A program made the position numbers and the translations under genes. DNA of 64,000 nt, taken from assembly GCA_025093555.1 (NCBI GenBank), contig JAIWNF010000099.1, positions 36,124-100,123 of the forward strand. Reading direction: 5' to 3'. Shown in pieces: positions 1-10,202 of this stretch; the first letter of the stretch is position 1, and each line of letters opens with the position of its first letter. Below the pieces are notes generated by a model, which made no database searches, was not told the origin of the DNA, and saw only the letters and a program-made list of their open reading frames with translations. This DNA comes from Circinella umbellata. Taxonomy: Eukaryota > Mucoromycota > Mucoromycetes > Mucorales > Lichtheimiaceae.

Positions 1-164
1 GTCGTACTCCTTTTTGACAGCCTGAGTCATAGGGACCGAAGGGTTGCTCAAAGGAGCCAAGCAAAACGGACATTTAATTACACCTATTAATATTTATATA
101 TGAGTAAGTTGTTAGAAGAAAAATGATAGACATAATTTAATTATAATAGCACTCTTTTTACCTA
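1..164 (-). other. Window edge: coding-like exon with a CPFC motif
   Basis: On the minus strand, after an intron-like gtaaaa...aatag stretch, positions 1 to about 72 read VIKCPFCLAPL followed by SNPSVPMTQAVKKEYD, with no stop before the edge of the window. This does not match the 3' end of copy C. It may be the end of a chimeric copy A or a fragment of an unrelated gene. I do not recognise it. Confidence 0.25.
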
Positions 165-2259
165 AAGTAGACGAAGGGCGCGCCAAATTACTAAAGTGCC
201 TGGTTAAAATTGGCGCATAGTCATTCCCTTTTAATAGCATATCTTTTAAATTTTTTGGGAGCTTCAAATACCGTTCATGTTTTTTGATATTATTAAATCA
301 GGTTTAGCACCTACAACTTTTTGTTTGATTGACCCATCGGTGGCATTCTGCTCCTCATTGTGTCTGGATGATGACGACGAAGACAGTTGATCGCTTCTAG
401 AAAAAGATATAGATGTATACGCTCTGAGCTTGCAATCTTAAAAATAAGTTTTCCCCATCACTACCCCCCCTATTATTGATATACGTATATACCTAAAAAC
501 ATCAGCTTTCAAATCGTCGAAAGAGTCATCGATCGCCCTCCATAATCGCATCACATCTCGTTTTTTTCCATTCCTTTCAATACGGTTAATGGTGTCCCAC
601 CTGTAACCCGCAAGAACGTTTAACACTGTTCGTTTGGCACAATCCGCATCGAATTGCCTCACCGGATCAAATCGGCTTTCATCTGCAAGTTTCCATGCGT
701 CGTCGAGATTATTCTAGTGAAACGTTTCATAATATGAATAACTCATTGGTGTCTTTTTAACAATATTTATATTTATATGTACCACATTTTTGAATTGATT
801 GAAAAAATTATTTAATTTTTTGGGAAGTGTAGGAAGAGGAACAACATTTTTATTTTCTATCTCTTTTAATTAATCTTGTGAAAAAACATTCTGCCAGCGC
901 TTATCTACTAAGTTCAATATGAACGAATGAACGGCGTTAAAAATATAAGAACCAAAGATCAGTATTTCATAACATGAATACATCAACCAAAAATGGCCAC
1001 ACTTACTGTTCATACTTCAGACCCTTGGCATATTCATATATTATGTCTTCCACAAATACATCACCAAGTTTCCATTTACTATTATTATCCATTGACCGGT
1101 ACTTTTCTTCAAAGGATTCCCACTATTCCATCGATAATAAATCCTATACATTGTTGAAAATTAGGAACGGAAACGTTACCAATCATAAATATATATATAA
1201 CAAAAGTTTGTTCAAAGCAAAAATTTACAAGCCCGGTGGAACTACTTGAGTCTGAGGAACAACTTGGTTTTGAATTCTTTCGGTCAGTGGATGAAGAAGC
1301 TTCTGAATGACTTTTAACATCACCTGAGATGGATGGGGGAGAGGAACGCTATAATATTAAGAAGTGACCCAGAAAAAAAAAGACATCATAAGAAAAGACA
1401 CAATAAAAAAATAAAGAGAACCATTATACCTCTAATAATTCTTGCAGTATAACGTCCCATGATGGCTGTTGCTTGTTAAAATCCTTATCAAAAGTAAAAT
1501 AAAGGGTTACAATTGTCATAATTTGTTGATTTTGATTGAGAACTACAGGATCTTGCATTGACTACCACCAAAGGAGGCAATCTTTCCAGATTCGAGAGAA
1601 TAATTTTTCACTCAATCTTGTCCCTGCTTATGAGCGAAGAGTTTTCATTTACTTTTCCATTTTTGGAAGGAAGTTTTTCCCAAATTGAGCATTATTTTGT
1701 TGTTGAGTATGTGGGACATACCACTTTTTAATTTTGAGTCTATAGAATATCGTAATTTTCGTAAACGACTATATAATAGTTCGCGATTGGCAATACTAGT
1801 TGCTTGTATTCTTCATAGAGTTTGTACGTCCATATACAAAAAGACTAAATTGGATATGCTCAAAAATCAATCCGCTCAAATACGCGCGGATATGGTCCCT
1901 CCTGTGGTAATTAACGCTAAGATCCTGTATAAAGTTTTTAAAAGCAAAAAAAAAAAAAAGAGGGAGAGGACATATTGCTTACCTGTACTTCATATTCCTC
2001 TAACATCTTCTTAAACAAGAAATTCCAAGTTGTCTTGACATCAACTCTCTTGCTATGGGTTACAATAGACTGAGGATCATAAAGGTGGAAGCCTTTCAAT
2101 GACACGGTGTTCTTTTCAAATTCAAGATATTTGCTAAATACTATACAAATATATTAATTTAATAAATACAAGTCATTTTTTAAAGTGATGTACATTGTCT
2201 AAATTACCTTCTTTAAATTGGGACCAAAGCTGGTCATTCATAGAAATCTTGGAGGACAT
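165..2259 (-). pseudogene. Copy A of the repeated multi-exon family (pseudogene)
   Basis: Reading the minus strand from the ATG at 2257-2259, exon after exon matches copy C (26999-29388) in order and phase. The start MSSK..QLWSQFKEG matches MSSS..QFLSDFKEG. Next come a KYLE..SL..F exon (about 1990-2150), an FNKQQPSWDVILQE exon (about 1440-1490), a Ser-rich exon (about 1220-1340), WKLGDVFVEDIIYEYAK (about 970-1130), ILNLVDKRWQNVF (about 780-925) and FDADCAK..WRAIDDSFDDLK (about 490-715). Introns are kept, so this is a DNA-level duplicate and not a retrocopy. It is broken: an in-frame TAG falls where C has Gln (ME*WE, near 1110), a TAA follows SQD (near 870), and near 280-285 a deletion joins LIISKNM directly to RYLKLPK, removing the E-x-G-x-x-E part of the conserved motif. 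Beyond about 215 the reading no longer matches C. Function of the family is unknown. Confidence 0.8.
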
Positions 2260-2538
2260 GAAGTTTTGCAGAAATTGAGGAGGTAAGCTTTTCAGCCGCC
2301 ATGATACTAAAATCTCGATGTACGATATAAGACCAGCTGCAGCGGTGCTGTTACACCCGCTGTTATGTTAAATTTAACAGCTTGCATAACAGCTACCCCC
2401 ACGCAGCGGTGCTGTTATCGGGCTGTTGGATTTGGCTTTTTTCTTGAAAGCTGTGAAATTTCAAAGCTGTTTGAATTCAAATTACTGCAAAATTGGAAAA
2501 ACTTTCCCTCTACAACCTCATCAGAGAAAAAAAAACAC

Positions 2539-3085
2539 ATGCCTACTACTCCCACTACTACTCCTACCATTGTTTTTGGTACCAACATCCAGCGCAAGAA
2601 GAAAGGTATAGACTTTACCAAAGCTGAAGACATCGGGCTTGTTGAAGCATATCTTGGCGTCACCACCCGGCCAGAAGTAGGAGACGACATGAATGATGAA
2701 ACCATGTGGTCTTTAATCAAATCCGCATTCAGCACGAAAACCGGAGATCCGCAATCCCCAGATACCACTTCGTTGAAAACAAAATTCAATTCTATTTCAT
2801 CAAAGTGTCAATATTTCTCTGCGAATTACGCGAAAGTGATGGCCCAGCCACATGGTGGTGAAAACGACAATCATATGGTGAGCTAATTTTGCATCTATAT
2901 AAAAACTTTAGTAACTAAAGTTAGCAGGCAATCAACAATGACATATAGTATGAACGGGCCTGCGAAAAGTATGTCGACTCCCGTCCCGTTAATAGTGGCA
3001 AAAATTTTGGATTGAAGCATGTATGGGACTTACTGAAAGACGAGCCCAAATGGAAGCCCCAAGCTCCTAAGTCAAACAACCGGGT
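2539..3085 (+). pseudogene. Harbinger-associated Myb/SANT-like DNA-binding protein, broken
   Basis: From the ATG at 2539 the frame reads a Thr/Pro-rich start, then KGIDFTKAEDIGLVEAYLGV and WSLIKSAFS, the pattern of the trihelix/Myb-like partner protein of PIF/Harbinger elements. These proteins are known to help bring the transposase to the element ends. After a probable intron (donor gtgagc near 2879, acceptor ttag near 2920) the frame continues as CEKYVDSRPVNSG and FGLKHVWDLLKDEPKW. The tryptophans in WDLL and PKW are typical of the third helix region of this family. An in-frame TAG follows NNDI in the second exon (near 2945), so it is probably non-functional. The reading ends where it meets the oppositely oriented transposase. 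Confidence 0.7.
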
Positions 3086-3908
3086 AGAGATGGTGCATTG
3101 CCATTAATGACCTGGTCAAACAAAGGGGATTTATGTAAGACGTTGATGTCATTACATGAGCCAGGAACACCAAAAAACAAATGCCATATCCATAAGTCAT
3201 GTGAAGCGACAGCTTCAAGGATGACAGTGGATGTACCTTCTTTACCACAAGTGTACATACCGGCCCAACCAGTCGGACAATTATTCCACTGTCAATGCAT
3301 GCAATCCAAGGATCCAAGCATGCCTGGAAGCCCGCGTGCTTCACCAAGGGCCAACAGACGTTTGAGGTCTTGCTCATTAGGGGCTCGAAGATATTCTTCC
3401 CCAAAGCACTCGATAACCCCTTTGCAGAATTCATTCAAAGAGCTTCGCGCTGTTGTCTCACTGATCTTTAAATACTCGTCGACAGCATCAGCAGGACCGC
3501 CATACGCAATCGTACGCATAGCTGCGGTACCTTTGACATACGGATGTATCCCAGGCTTTCCCGCAGCATCAGTTCTTTCTTGAAAGTACTCATACTTTGT
3601 TTCAAGTTCTTGCATGATACACAAAAACAATTCACGTTCCATACGAAAACGACGACGAAAATATGAGGCATCGTATCTGGGAACAGGTACAGAGTAATCT
3701 TCCTTGATTATTTTTTTAAAAAGGGCACGATTACGTTTAATAACTTTCTTTTTTGGTTTTTCGATAGTAGAATTCGTGATGAGTTTTCTTTCTCGGGAAT
3801 GTTATAAGACACGAGCAGCAATTTGTCGTGCATTTTTTATAATGCTATTTCTCTCATTTGCACATCGAGATCACGTTTTTGTTTACGGTTTTTGAAAAAT
3901 TTAGACAT
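3067..3908 (-). pseudogene. PIF/Harbinger DDE transposase, truncated and frameshifted
   Basis: On the minus strand a start MSKFFKNRKQKRD at 3908 is followed by shifted frames, then a clear stretch from 3642: YFQERTDAAGKPGIHPYVKG, AYGGPADAVDEYLKISETTA, GMLGSLDCMH, an in-frame TGA where the family has Trp, then NCPTGWAGMY and IWHLFFGVPGSCNDINVLHK. These are hallmarks of the DDE_Tnp_4-type PIF/Harbinger transposase: Asp in GSLDCMHW is the first catalytic acid and Asp in GSCNDINVL the second. The C-terminal third with the catalytic Glu is missing, because the frame stops just after NGNAPSLPGCLT at the junction with the Myb-like gene. Copies with these defects could only move using a transposase supplied elsewhere. 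Confidence 0.88.
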
Positions 3909-4060
3909 CGTTGTTGTATTAATGAACAGAATCAATAATTTTATGAAGAGGAACAACTTATTAAAATTTTTGGTGTTAACAATTTTGTAACAGCACTGCT
4001 GTGGCTGGTCTAAGTCAGGATATAAAATAGAGTAATAAGATAAATTTGCGAGAGCAACCA

Positions 4061-4682
4061 AAAGCCGTGCCATCCTGCGGTCGTGCCATCCCCCCATAAT
4101 TTGACTCCGCTGTCTTCCGTCACGCCTTACTATCCTACATCTGTGTATAAATGATAGATTGTTCTTACTTATCAGGTAATACGTAATGAATAGCTTTTAC
4201 TCAAACCCTCTTTACCAATGTAAGTATCACTTTTGGTTAATGGAAGTACATGACACGTATGTTAACTTGACTTATACATTATTACAATTCCAAATATGAA
4301 TTTTGGGAAATAGTTTATCTTATAATAGTTACTGTACTTATTTTATGGTTTTTTACTACTAACATTTATATTATTTTTAAATTTTTCCTTTAGTAAAAAG
4401 ATTTAATCAACTTCCACATTATTTACCATTTTATTTCATCCCTGTTATAATTTCGTACTCTATTTATATAATATAAATTTACACTATTGAGCCAAAAAGA
4501 AAAGTATTTAAAACGAAACAAAAGCACCGGCTTTTTTAACGTCATTATATGTTGGAAAGTATTATCTATGCAAAGGTACAACTTTCACGGCAGGGCAGGG
4601 TATCAATGGCACGACCAAGTACAGTGGAATAAATTAAACGCAGTCATGGGGGGATGGCACGAGCGCAGGATGGCACGACTTT
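4061..4682. repeat. Inverted-repeat pair, possible foldback/MITE
   Basis: The segment at 4061-4097 and the reverse complement of 4646-4682 are nearly identical over 37 bases, with only two differences. Each arm contains the 10-mer CGTGCCATCC twice, followed by a run of C. The 550-base interval between the arms has no ORF. The pair begins 50 bases from the Harbinger element. Weak inverted similarity continues for about 30 bases outside both arms, so the true ends and any target duplication are unclear. Confidence 0.65.
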
Positions 4683-6260
4683 TAGTACCTGCCTAAATTT
4701 GCCTATAAATATACACCGTTACTTTGAACCTTTTTTTCTTCTCACTTCCCAACTTTTTTTTACGTTGAAATCTTTATTGTTTAATTTCACACATCCATTT
4801 TTGAACTCATTGATTAACACTTATCTTTGCATCAAACACTTTGAACTTTATCTTTGCAGTTGGGTGACTCCTGATTACCATTTAAATTATTTTTAGTTTG
4901 ATATTGAGTACTCTACTTTTAACACATGAATTGTCACTCTTAAACAGATTAATTTGAGTTTTATTTCTGTTTAAGAAAAAACAAAACTTGATCTCTATTA
5001 CTATTTCAAGCAGATGATCTGGATCATATCTTTTTACTTTTATTAATTAATCTTTGATTTGGAAAAAGATCTAAAGAACATTGACACCTCTTTTTTTTCC
5101 AAGTATGTTTTTTGGATGTTGTTACACTAATTTTTATGATTGCTTTATATATATATATGTATAATAGATGTCACCTAAAGGGTTTTCAGGAATCTCAACC
5201 ACTTTAGCTGTCATGAATGCTAACCATGAAGCAATATTTTCATCAATTGAAATGTTGTCAACAAAACTAACAAAAGAGTCGAAAACCCTACATGAATGTC
5301 TTTATAATATTGAAGAAAAAATTGAATTACTGGATATGGAAATTAAAAATCTGAACTAATTGAAAGACATACCCTCAGTTCAAGATATAGAAAGATTGGA
5401 TGAAGGAAATACTATCGACTGGATCATGTATCTGCAAAACGAGGATGGTAAAGGTGATGTTTTGAATGTTGAAGCGTGATTAACTTTATCCATAACTACA
5501 GTGAGCTCTACGATGAAAAAAAGAACGCAAATTGAAATAAGATATTCTCAAAATTGTTCGATCACTACGGGCTTAAAATCACTGATAGTTTGTTGATCAT
5601 CTAGAAAAATCTATTTTCTCTGAAAATCCACGAAAAATTTCTAAATATCTTTTATATAAAGCTTGTTCTAAAACGTTTATTTTTAGATTAAATAATTTAT
5701 CATGTCTATTTTTTTTGCCCCTGTCATATAAAAGAGAATGAGGGATTAGTAAAATGGATATCTATAAAAACTCTAATAATCTTTGGAATTTCTTATGCTG
5801 CTGGGTTACAAATAAATTCGCGTTTTCGTGTTTGCAATTTTCATGACGATTCTAAAAATACCACGTACTTACTTCAAATGTCGCACTTGTAAGTGTATTT
5901 CTTCAAAATAAAACACGAAAAAGATAACTAACCTAATCAAATGCTTAGTAAACAGAGAAAAAAAAAAGTAGACAATGGGTACGTGAAAAAAGGAATCTTC
6001 ATATAAAACGATGGCGACTTGAATCAATGATGGATCACAATAAATATGTAAACTACAAAAAATGTTACGGGTGTGTTTTTTTAAAAGAAAAAAAGGTGAT
6101 GGTTTAGTTTTTCTTTTGCTTAGTTACTAACTCTTTATTACTTCAATGTCAGTGACAGAAACAATCGTGCGTCCACGGAAATGAATAAGAACACACAGCC
6201 AAGTCTTGGTCTTGCCGATATGGATTATACATTTGAATCAAATGTTACTTTCTTTAAAGC
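4683..6260. other. AT-rich stretch with one short unassigned ORF
   Basis: A TATA-like CCTATAAATATACACC at about 4703 is followed by a C/T-rich stretch. A 63-codon ORF starts at 5168 directly after tataatag, which could be a splice acceptor. It reads MSPKGFSGISTTL ... SSIEMLSTKLTKES and contains a short heptad-like ELLDMEIKNLN end. In-frame sequence after its stop (IERLDEGNTIDWIMYLQNED) also looks coding, so a decayed gene is likely. I do not recognise it. Confidence 0.3.
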
Positions 6261-6683
6261 GTGTCAGACAATAAGTTAGATACTAGATCGTATAAAAGGA
6301 CGAGCTCATTGAATGGCCTTAAGCACATGATAGAACCTGATAATACTGTTTGTGATACGGGTGCCGACAATTACAGAGCTCTTACAATTATGAAGGATTG
6401 TTCTTTTCATGATCCGGTTGAAGGTACTGGAAACAGTGCCGTACTTGTTAGCAAGAAACTATATATTAAAACTGTCGCGCAGCATGAACTTTTGAAGAAT
6501 GATTTCGATAATATAGTCAAAATTATTGATAGATACATATTATATAGCGCGTATCAACCACTCTACGCACATAATCAGTCAAACTCACTTTTGGTAAAAG
6601 AAAACTATTATGTTTGTTTGAGTAAATATGACATATGCTGTAGTAGATGTATGATATATATGCCTTCTAGCCAACGAATATGA
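6261..6683 (+). other. Unassigned 140-codon ORF, possible relic
   Basis: The ORF MSDNKLDTRSYKRTSSLNGL is open for 140 codons. Its front half (residues 1 to about 95) has ordinary amino-acid composition, and the end drifts into Cys/Tyr-rich sequence. A separate frame just upstream (6181 on) reads MNKNTQPSLGLADMDYTFES, so the region could be a frameshifted older gene. No domain or catalytic pattern is recognisable. It lies in repeat-rich DNA next to an inverted-repeat pair. Confidence 0.25.
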
Positions 6684-6983
6684 TGTAAATTTAGATCTTA
6701 TAAAAAATCACGACTCAAAATCAAAAATGCAAAAGAAATGTCAGTGTAAACTAAAGCTGTATACTTTCATTATGCAACTAATCATGATAGTGATGATGCT
6801 TTAGTTATATTAAGATATCAAAGTATTACGTGCAAACCAAGAAGGACAACAAGAAGGTTAGCAACACGAATGGCAATAACGGAAAAGATAATAACAAAAA
6901 GACTGGTAGCAGGTATATGGCAAGACTCTCCAAGAGAACGAGAAAAGGTAGTCAAAAGAGGATCCACTAAAAATCGTGTAATC

Positions 6984-7834
6984 CCCCCATCGTGTAATTC
7001 AAGCCACACTGCTAATTATGGTCATCATCGTGTACCTATCATCCCAATGATCGTGTAGCAGCAAAGCTACATGATCCATACTACACTATCGTCGAATTCA
7101 CTTTGAAAATTGTAAAGACTAAAATAATGAAGAATGCAATTTTGATTGTTGAATTCACTGAATATTTTGATCTACTACGATAGGAGAGCTTTTGGTAATA
7201 GAAAAATGAAGCTAAATCTACTTGAATCATTGTGATGATTTAAATACTTAATCTTTGAAAATTATTGATTACTGCTGTTGTTTTTGAAGTGGTTCCTTCT
7301 CAGCTTGTTGAATGTGTCTGCAAAAATTTGATATAATAATTCAATAAGATATCCTAATTCAATATTAGTGTCTGAACATCTAGTATGGAAATTAACTTGT
7401 TAGAAAAAAAATAATGTAGTGTTTTGGTCGGGTAAGTTAGATTAAGACACTGTGTTGGGGGTCTCTGTAGCACATTTGTAGCGAATAGGTTGATGTGTAA
7501 ACGTTGAATATAATTGCTTCGATGTTTGTTCCATAAAATAAATAACTAAATAAATTTGTAAAGTTCTTGAGAAGGTTCGTATAATTGGTTCATTGAATTA
7601 CGAAAGAGATGACACATTTCATTCGATGCATGACGATAGTCTTAATTTATTTAACTGGAAAAATATGTAACAAGACATTATTTGTAAAATGTCTTCAAAC
7701 ACTCCTCATTGCCCACTCGATGACAAAATCTACACGATCAAAAAAAAAAGTTACACTACGTATGAAGCATAGTTATTTTTTTTCAAAAGCGGCGGATATA
7801 ATATTACAGTGTGACTTGAATTACACGATGGGGG
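6984..7834. repeat. Inverted-repeat pair bearing ATCGTGTA motifs, MITE candidate
   Basis: Positions 6984-7011 and the reverse complement of 7807-7834 agree at 27 of 28 bases (core CCATCGTGTAATTCAAG, one C/T difference, then CACACTG). ATCGTGTA or its complement TACACGAT recurs near both ends: about 6973, 6989, 7022 and 7052 on the left, and 7733 and 7823 on the right. Repeated short motifs near both ends are typical of transposase-binding subterminal regions. No coding sequence is visible inside, and no target duplication could be assigned. Confidence 0.55.
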
Positions 7835-8051
7835 ACAAGTTGACAGCTTGTGCTTTACTGTCGTTGTCGATTGGGTCAAAGCAGGTTGTTTCGGCTCTAG
7901 TGATACAATAGAAAAACACGCGTTCGTTGACAAAGTATGTATCATAAGTCAATATCTTCATTGACACGCCCAACAGCTAGTAAATTGATGTTTCCTATTA
8001 GTATACCATTTATTTCATAGGTAATAACTATAATATTGTATTATCAATTAC

Positions 8052-8385
8052 CGTTCACCTTATCTAAAAAGGCCTGCTCATCTCGTAGTGCTCTTAGCGC
8101 TCTGGAAGTCTTCCCTATAGTGAGTATAAGTATAAAAAAGAACATAATTGTTATAGACACAATCCCTTACTCAGCTGAGTTAGCTATACGGCCGGTGTAG
8201 TTTTAATCAGACTTGTCAGAAGCCAAAAGAACTCCTATGTCCCATTCCAGATGACTCTTTGCTCTCGTTAAAATAGAAGGTATCTCTCTTCTATATGTAC
8301 ATTTTAGCAACCCTTTCCCTACTTTTAAATCATTAGCCGGTAACGGGTTTCTTCTGATGCTTGACAAGTCCTCTATAGTTCGTTA
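8052..8385 (-). pseudogene. Coding-like relic, unassigned
   Basis: The minus strand from about 8385 reads SSIRRNPLPANDLKVGKGLL, then KCTYRREIPSILTRAKSHLE and WDIGVLLASDKSD before a stop. A second block near 8052-8120 reads GKTSRALRALRDEQAFLDKV. Composition is protein-like over about 90 codons. It sits back to back with the Tnp2-like relic on the plus strand, so it may be another decayed gene of the same or a different element. Not recognised. Confidence 0.3.
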
Positions 8386-8439
8386 AGTTCGGAAAATTGA
8401 GAAGGGATTTTTCTCATTTTTACTTATATGCACATCATT

Positions 8440-9918
8440 TTATATTTTTCAAGGCATGGATGTCGTCTATGTGTAGTAAAAGCAAAGACAATATTATCAC
8501 AAGGAATGTACTTCAAGCCAAAACGTTACCCAAAGACTGCAAGAAGACCTGCTGGTGTGTTTACAGAAAAAGCCAAGAAAAGCAAAATGTACGGTATTCG
8601 ATCAAAATCAAAGTTCGCTAGATTAAAAAGTTTCAAGGATTGTGAGTTTCTCGGTCTTGATTGTATGCATCTACTTTCTGGTGTGGTGAAACAATTTTGG
8701 AAATTACTTTGTGGTGAATTTGGTAAAAAGAATGATCCGTTCTTCCTGAAACCTAGGATTTTGAAAGAAATTGGTGAAGCTATTATAAAATCGAAACGAA
8801 CAATTCCATCAGCACTTGACCTATATACTTCAAACGTTTCAAAAAAAAAAAACCGGCCTAAAATCGGTTAAATGGATCAACATGTTATGTTTTATTGTTC
8901 CAACAGTGATTGTCGAGCATATCAAAGATCAAGAAGTGCAAGAGGCATCTGTCGCATTATCACAATCATGTATAATTGTATTATAAAAAGCCATAACAAC
9001 CAGCGAATTACGAGAATTGGATAAACATGTCTGGTGCTGGTTGGGGACTCTTGTAAAATATGTTGACCTTGGACACATTAGTGAGAGATATTTACTATTA
9101 ATCAACATCACCTGCGCCATCTCAAGAAAATTATTATTGCAATGGGCCCACCTCGAATGTATTCGACATTCTCAAATGAGAGAGTATTGGGAGAAATTAA
9201 ACGAAAAGTGAAATCCCCATCAGCTCGAGGAAAAAATGCTGGAGATATTATAGTAGACCTTGCTTCAATGCGTTTCAACAAAAGACATGTCACAACAACA
9301 ACAACAACAACAACAACAAACGATGCCAGAACAACCTTGACTGATTCAACGGCCCTTGATTCACTAGAAATATGGAACCCTCTCTGGGTTGGATCTACCG
9401 ATATATATGCAAAATACCATCTGGACAAAGTACTGCGCAACTATTGGCAAATCTACTTGGATGATGTCGAGCAAATTAATCCATTTATCGAGGCAGGTGG
9501 AAAATTGTTTATAAGTTCAAGGGGTATAATTGGAAGCTCTTGCCGTAGTTGTGATGATACAAGACGTGATGACTTCTATATTCAAATGATAATTGATGTG
9601 GACAAATTCCAGCGATGACGAACAATAAAAAGGAAGAAAAGATTCTACTTTGGTGAAGTAATCTTTTATTTTCGGCACGCACAACAAGGTCTCACCAAGC
9701 TAGCCGCACTTGTGAAGGTGTCGGAGATAGAGTTAACAGTAGATGGTGTACCTTATCAACGAAAAAAATCCAACCAGAGGTATATTGTAGTTTCAGTAGT
9801 TGATATCCGTTCGATCGCTGCAATCTATACATCAACATCTAGAAGAAGATATATTGTATGGCCAGAAATGTATCGTTTGCATAAGGAGGAACTAGGTCTC
9901 CTAAGCGATCTATATTAA
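8440..9918 (+). pseudogene. Tnp2/CACTA-like transposase relic
   Basis: The best block (8500-8870) reads YGIRSKSKFARLKSFKDCEF then LGLDCMHLLSGVVKQFWKLL. This follows the arrangement seen in Tnp2-type transposases, where a G-[IR]-K-G/S segment precedes a D-x-M-H-x-L-x-x-G-V-x-K block. A second block (9142-9290) reads FSNERVLGEIKRKVKSPSAR with GKNAGDIIVDLASMRFNKR, and a C-terminal block (9640-9918) reads FGEVIFYFRHAQQGLTKLAA ... VDGVPYQRKKSNQRYIVVSV, like the C-terminal part of the same proteins. The blocks are in order but in different frames with several stops, so the gene is dead. A (ACA)n run at 9293-9319 interrupts it. Assignment to Tnp2 is by motif memory, not search. Confidence 0.6.
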
Positions 9919-10200
9919 GATAATAATTTCCAGTCACCAAATCTCACTTAGCCTCCTGTCTAAAACAATCATGAAGAACAGAGTAACGCAGGATATGATG
10001 TTATTCATATGGAAGCAAAGTAACACAGTCATTACCAGCTCTATATAAGCCTTAAAAGGTATATATTATAGAAAATATTAGATCAAGGACAGTCATAAAA
10101 AGTATAACATTATTTTTAGTAACACTTGCCTAACAATATCTTCTTCTTTACCTTTTTTTATTTTTTTATAGCTTTTTTATACTTTCTTTACTTCAATTCA
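9919..10200. other. Short spacer, no gene seen
   Basis: AT-rich spacer between the transposase relic and the next degenerate ORF set. A TTTTTATA-type element near 10165-10180 lies just upstream of an ATG at 10203. Confidence 0.4.
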
Positions 10201-10202
10201 TA

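Larger units (their letters stand above)
2331..4010. mobile_element. PIF/Harbinger DNA transposon, degenerate, with TIRs and TAA duplication
   Basis: The element begins GACCAGCTGCAGCGGTGCTG at 2331, and the reverse complement of its other end (finishing at 4010) begins GACCAGCCACAGCAGTGCTG. The inverted ends match at 22 of 25 positions. TAA occurs immediately outside both ends (2328-2330 and 4011-4013), the 3-bp TWA-type target duplication typical of PIF/Harbinger. Inside are the two genes expected of this superfamily, a Myb/SANT-like protein on + and a DDE transposase on -, arranged tail to tail. Both are damaged. The body is only 1.68 kb, and the two coding regions abut near 3067, which suggests an internal deletion removed both 3' ends. 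A further GCAGCGGTGCTG motif is repeated at 2339 and 2403. The left end sits about 70 bp upstream of the start codon of copy A. Confidence 0.9.

Noticed and set aside
3098..3583. 161-codon plus-strand ORF
   Set aside because: It is the antisense shadow of the Harbinger transposase, whose minus-strand reading carries the conserved motifs.
9293..9319. (ACA)n run read as poly-Thr in ORF 9142-9618
   Set aside because: It is a microsatellite within a dead transposase. The flanking blocks identify the gene, not this run.
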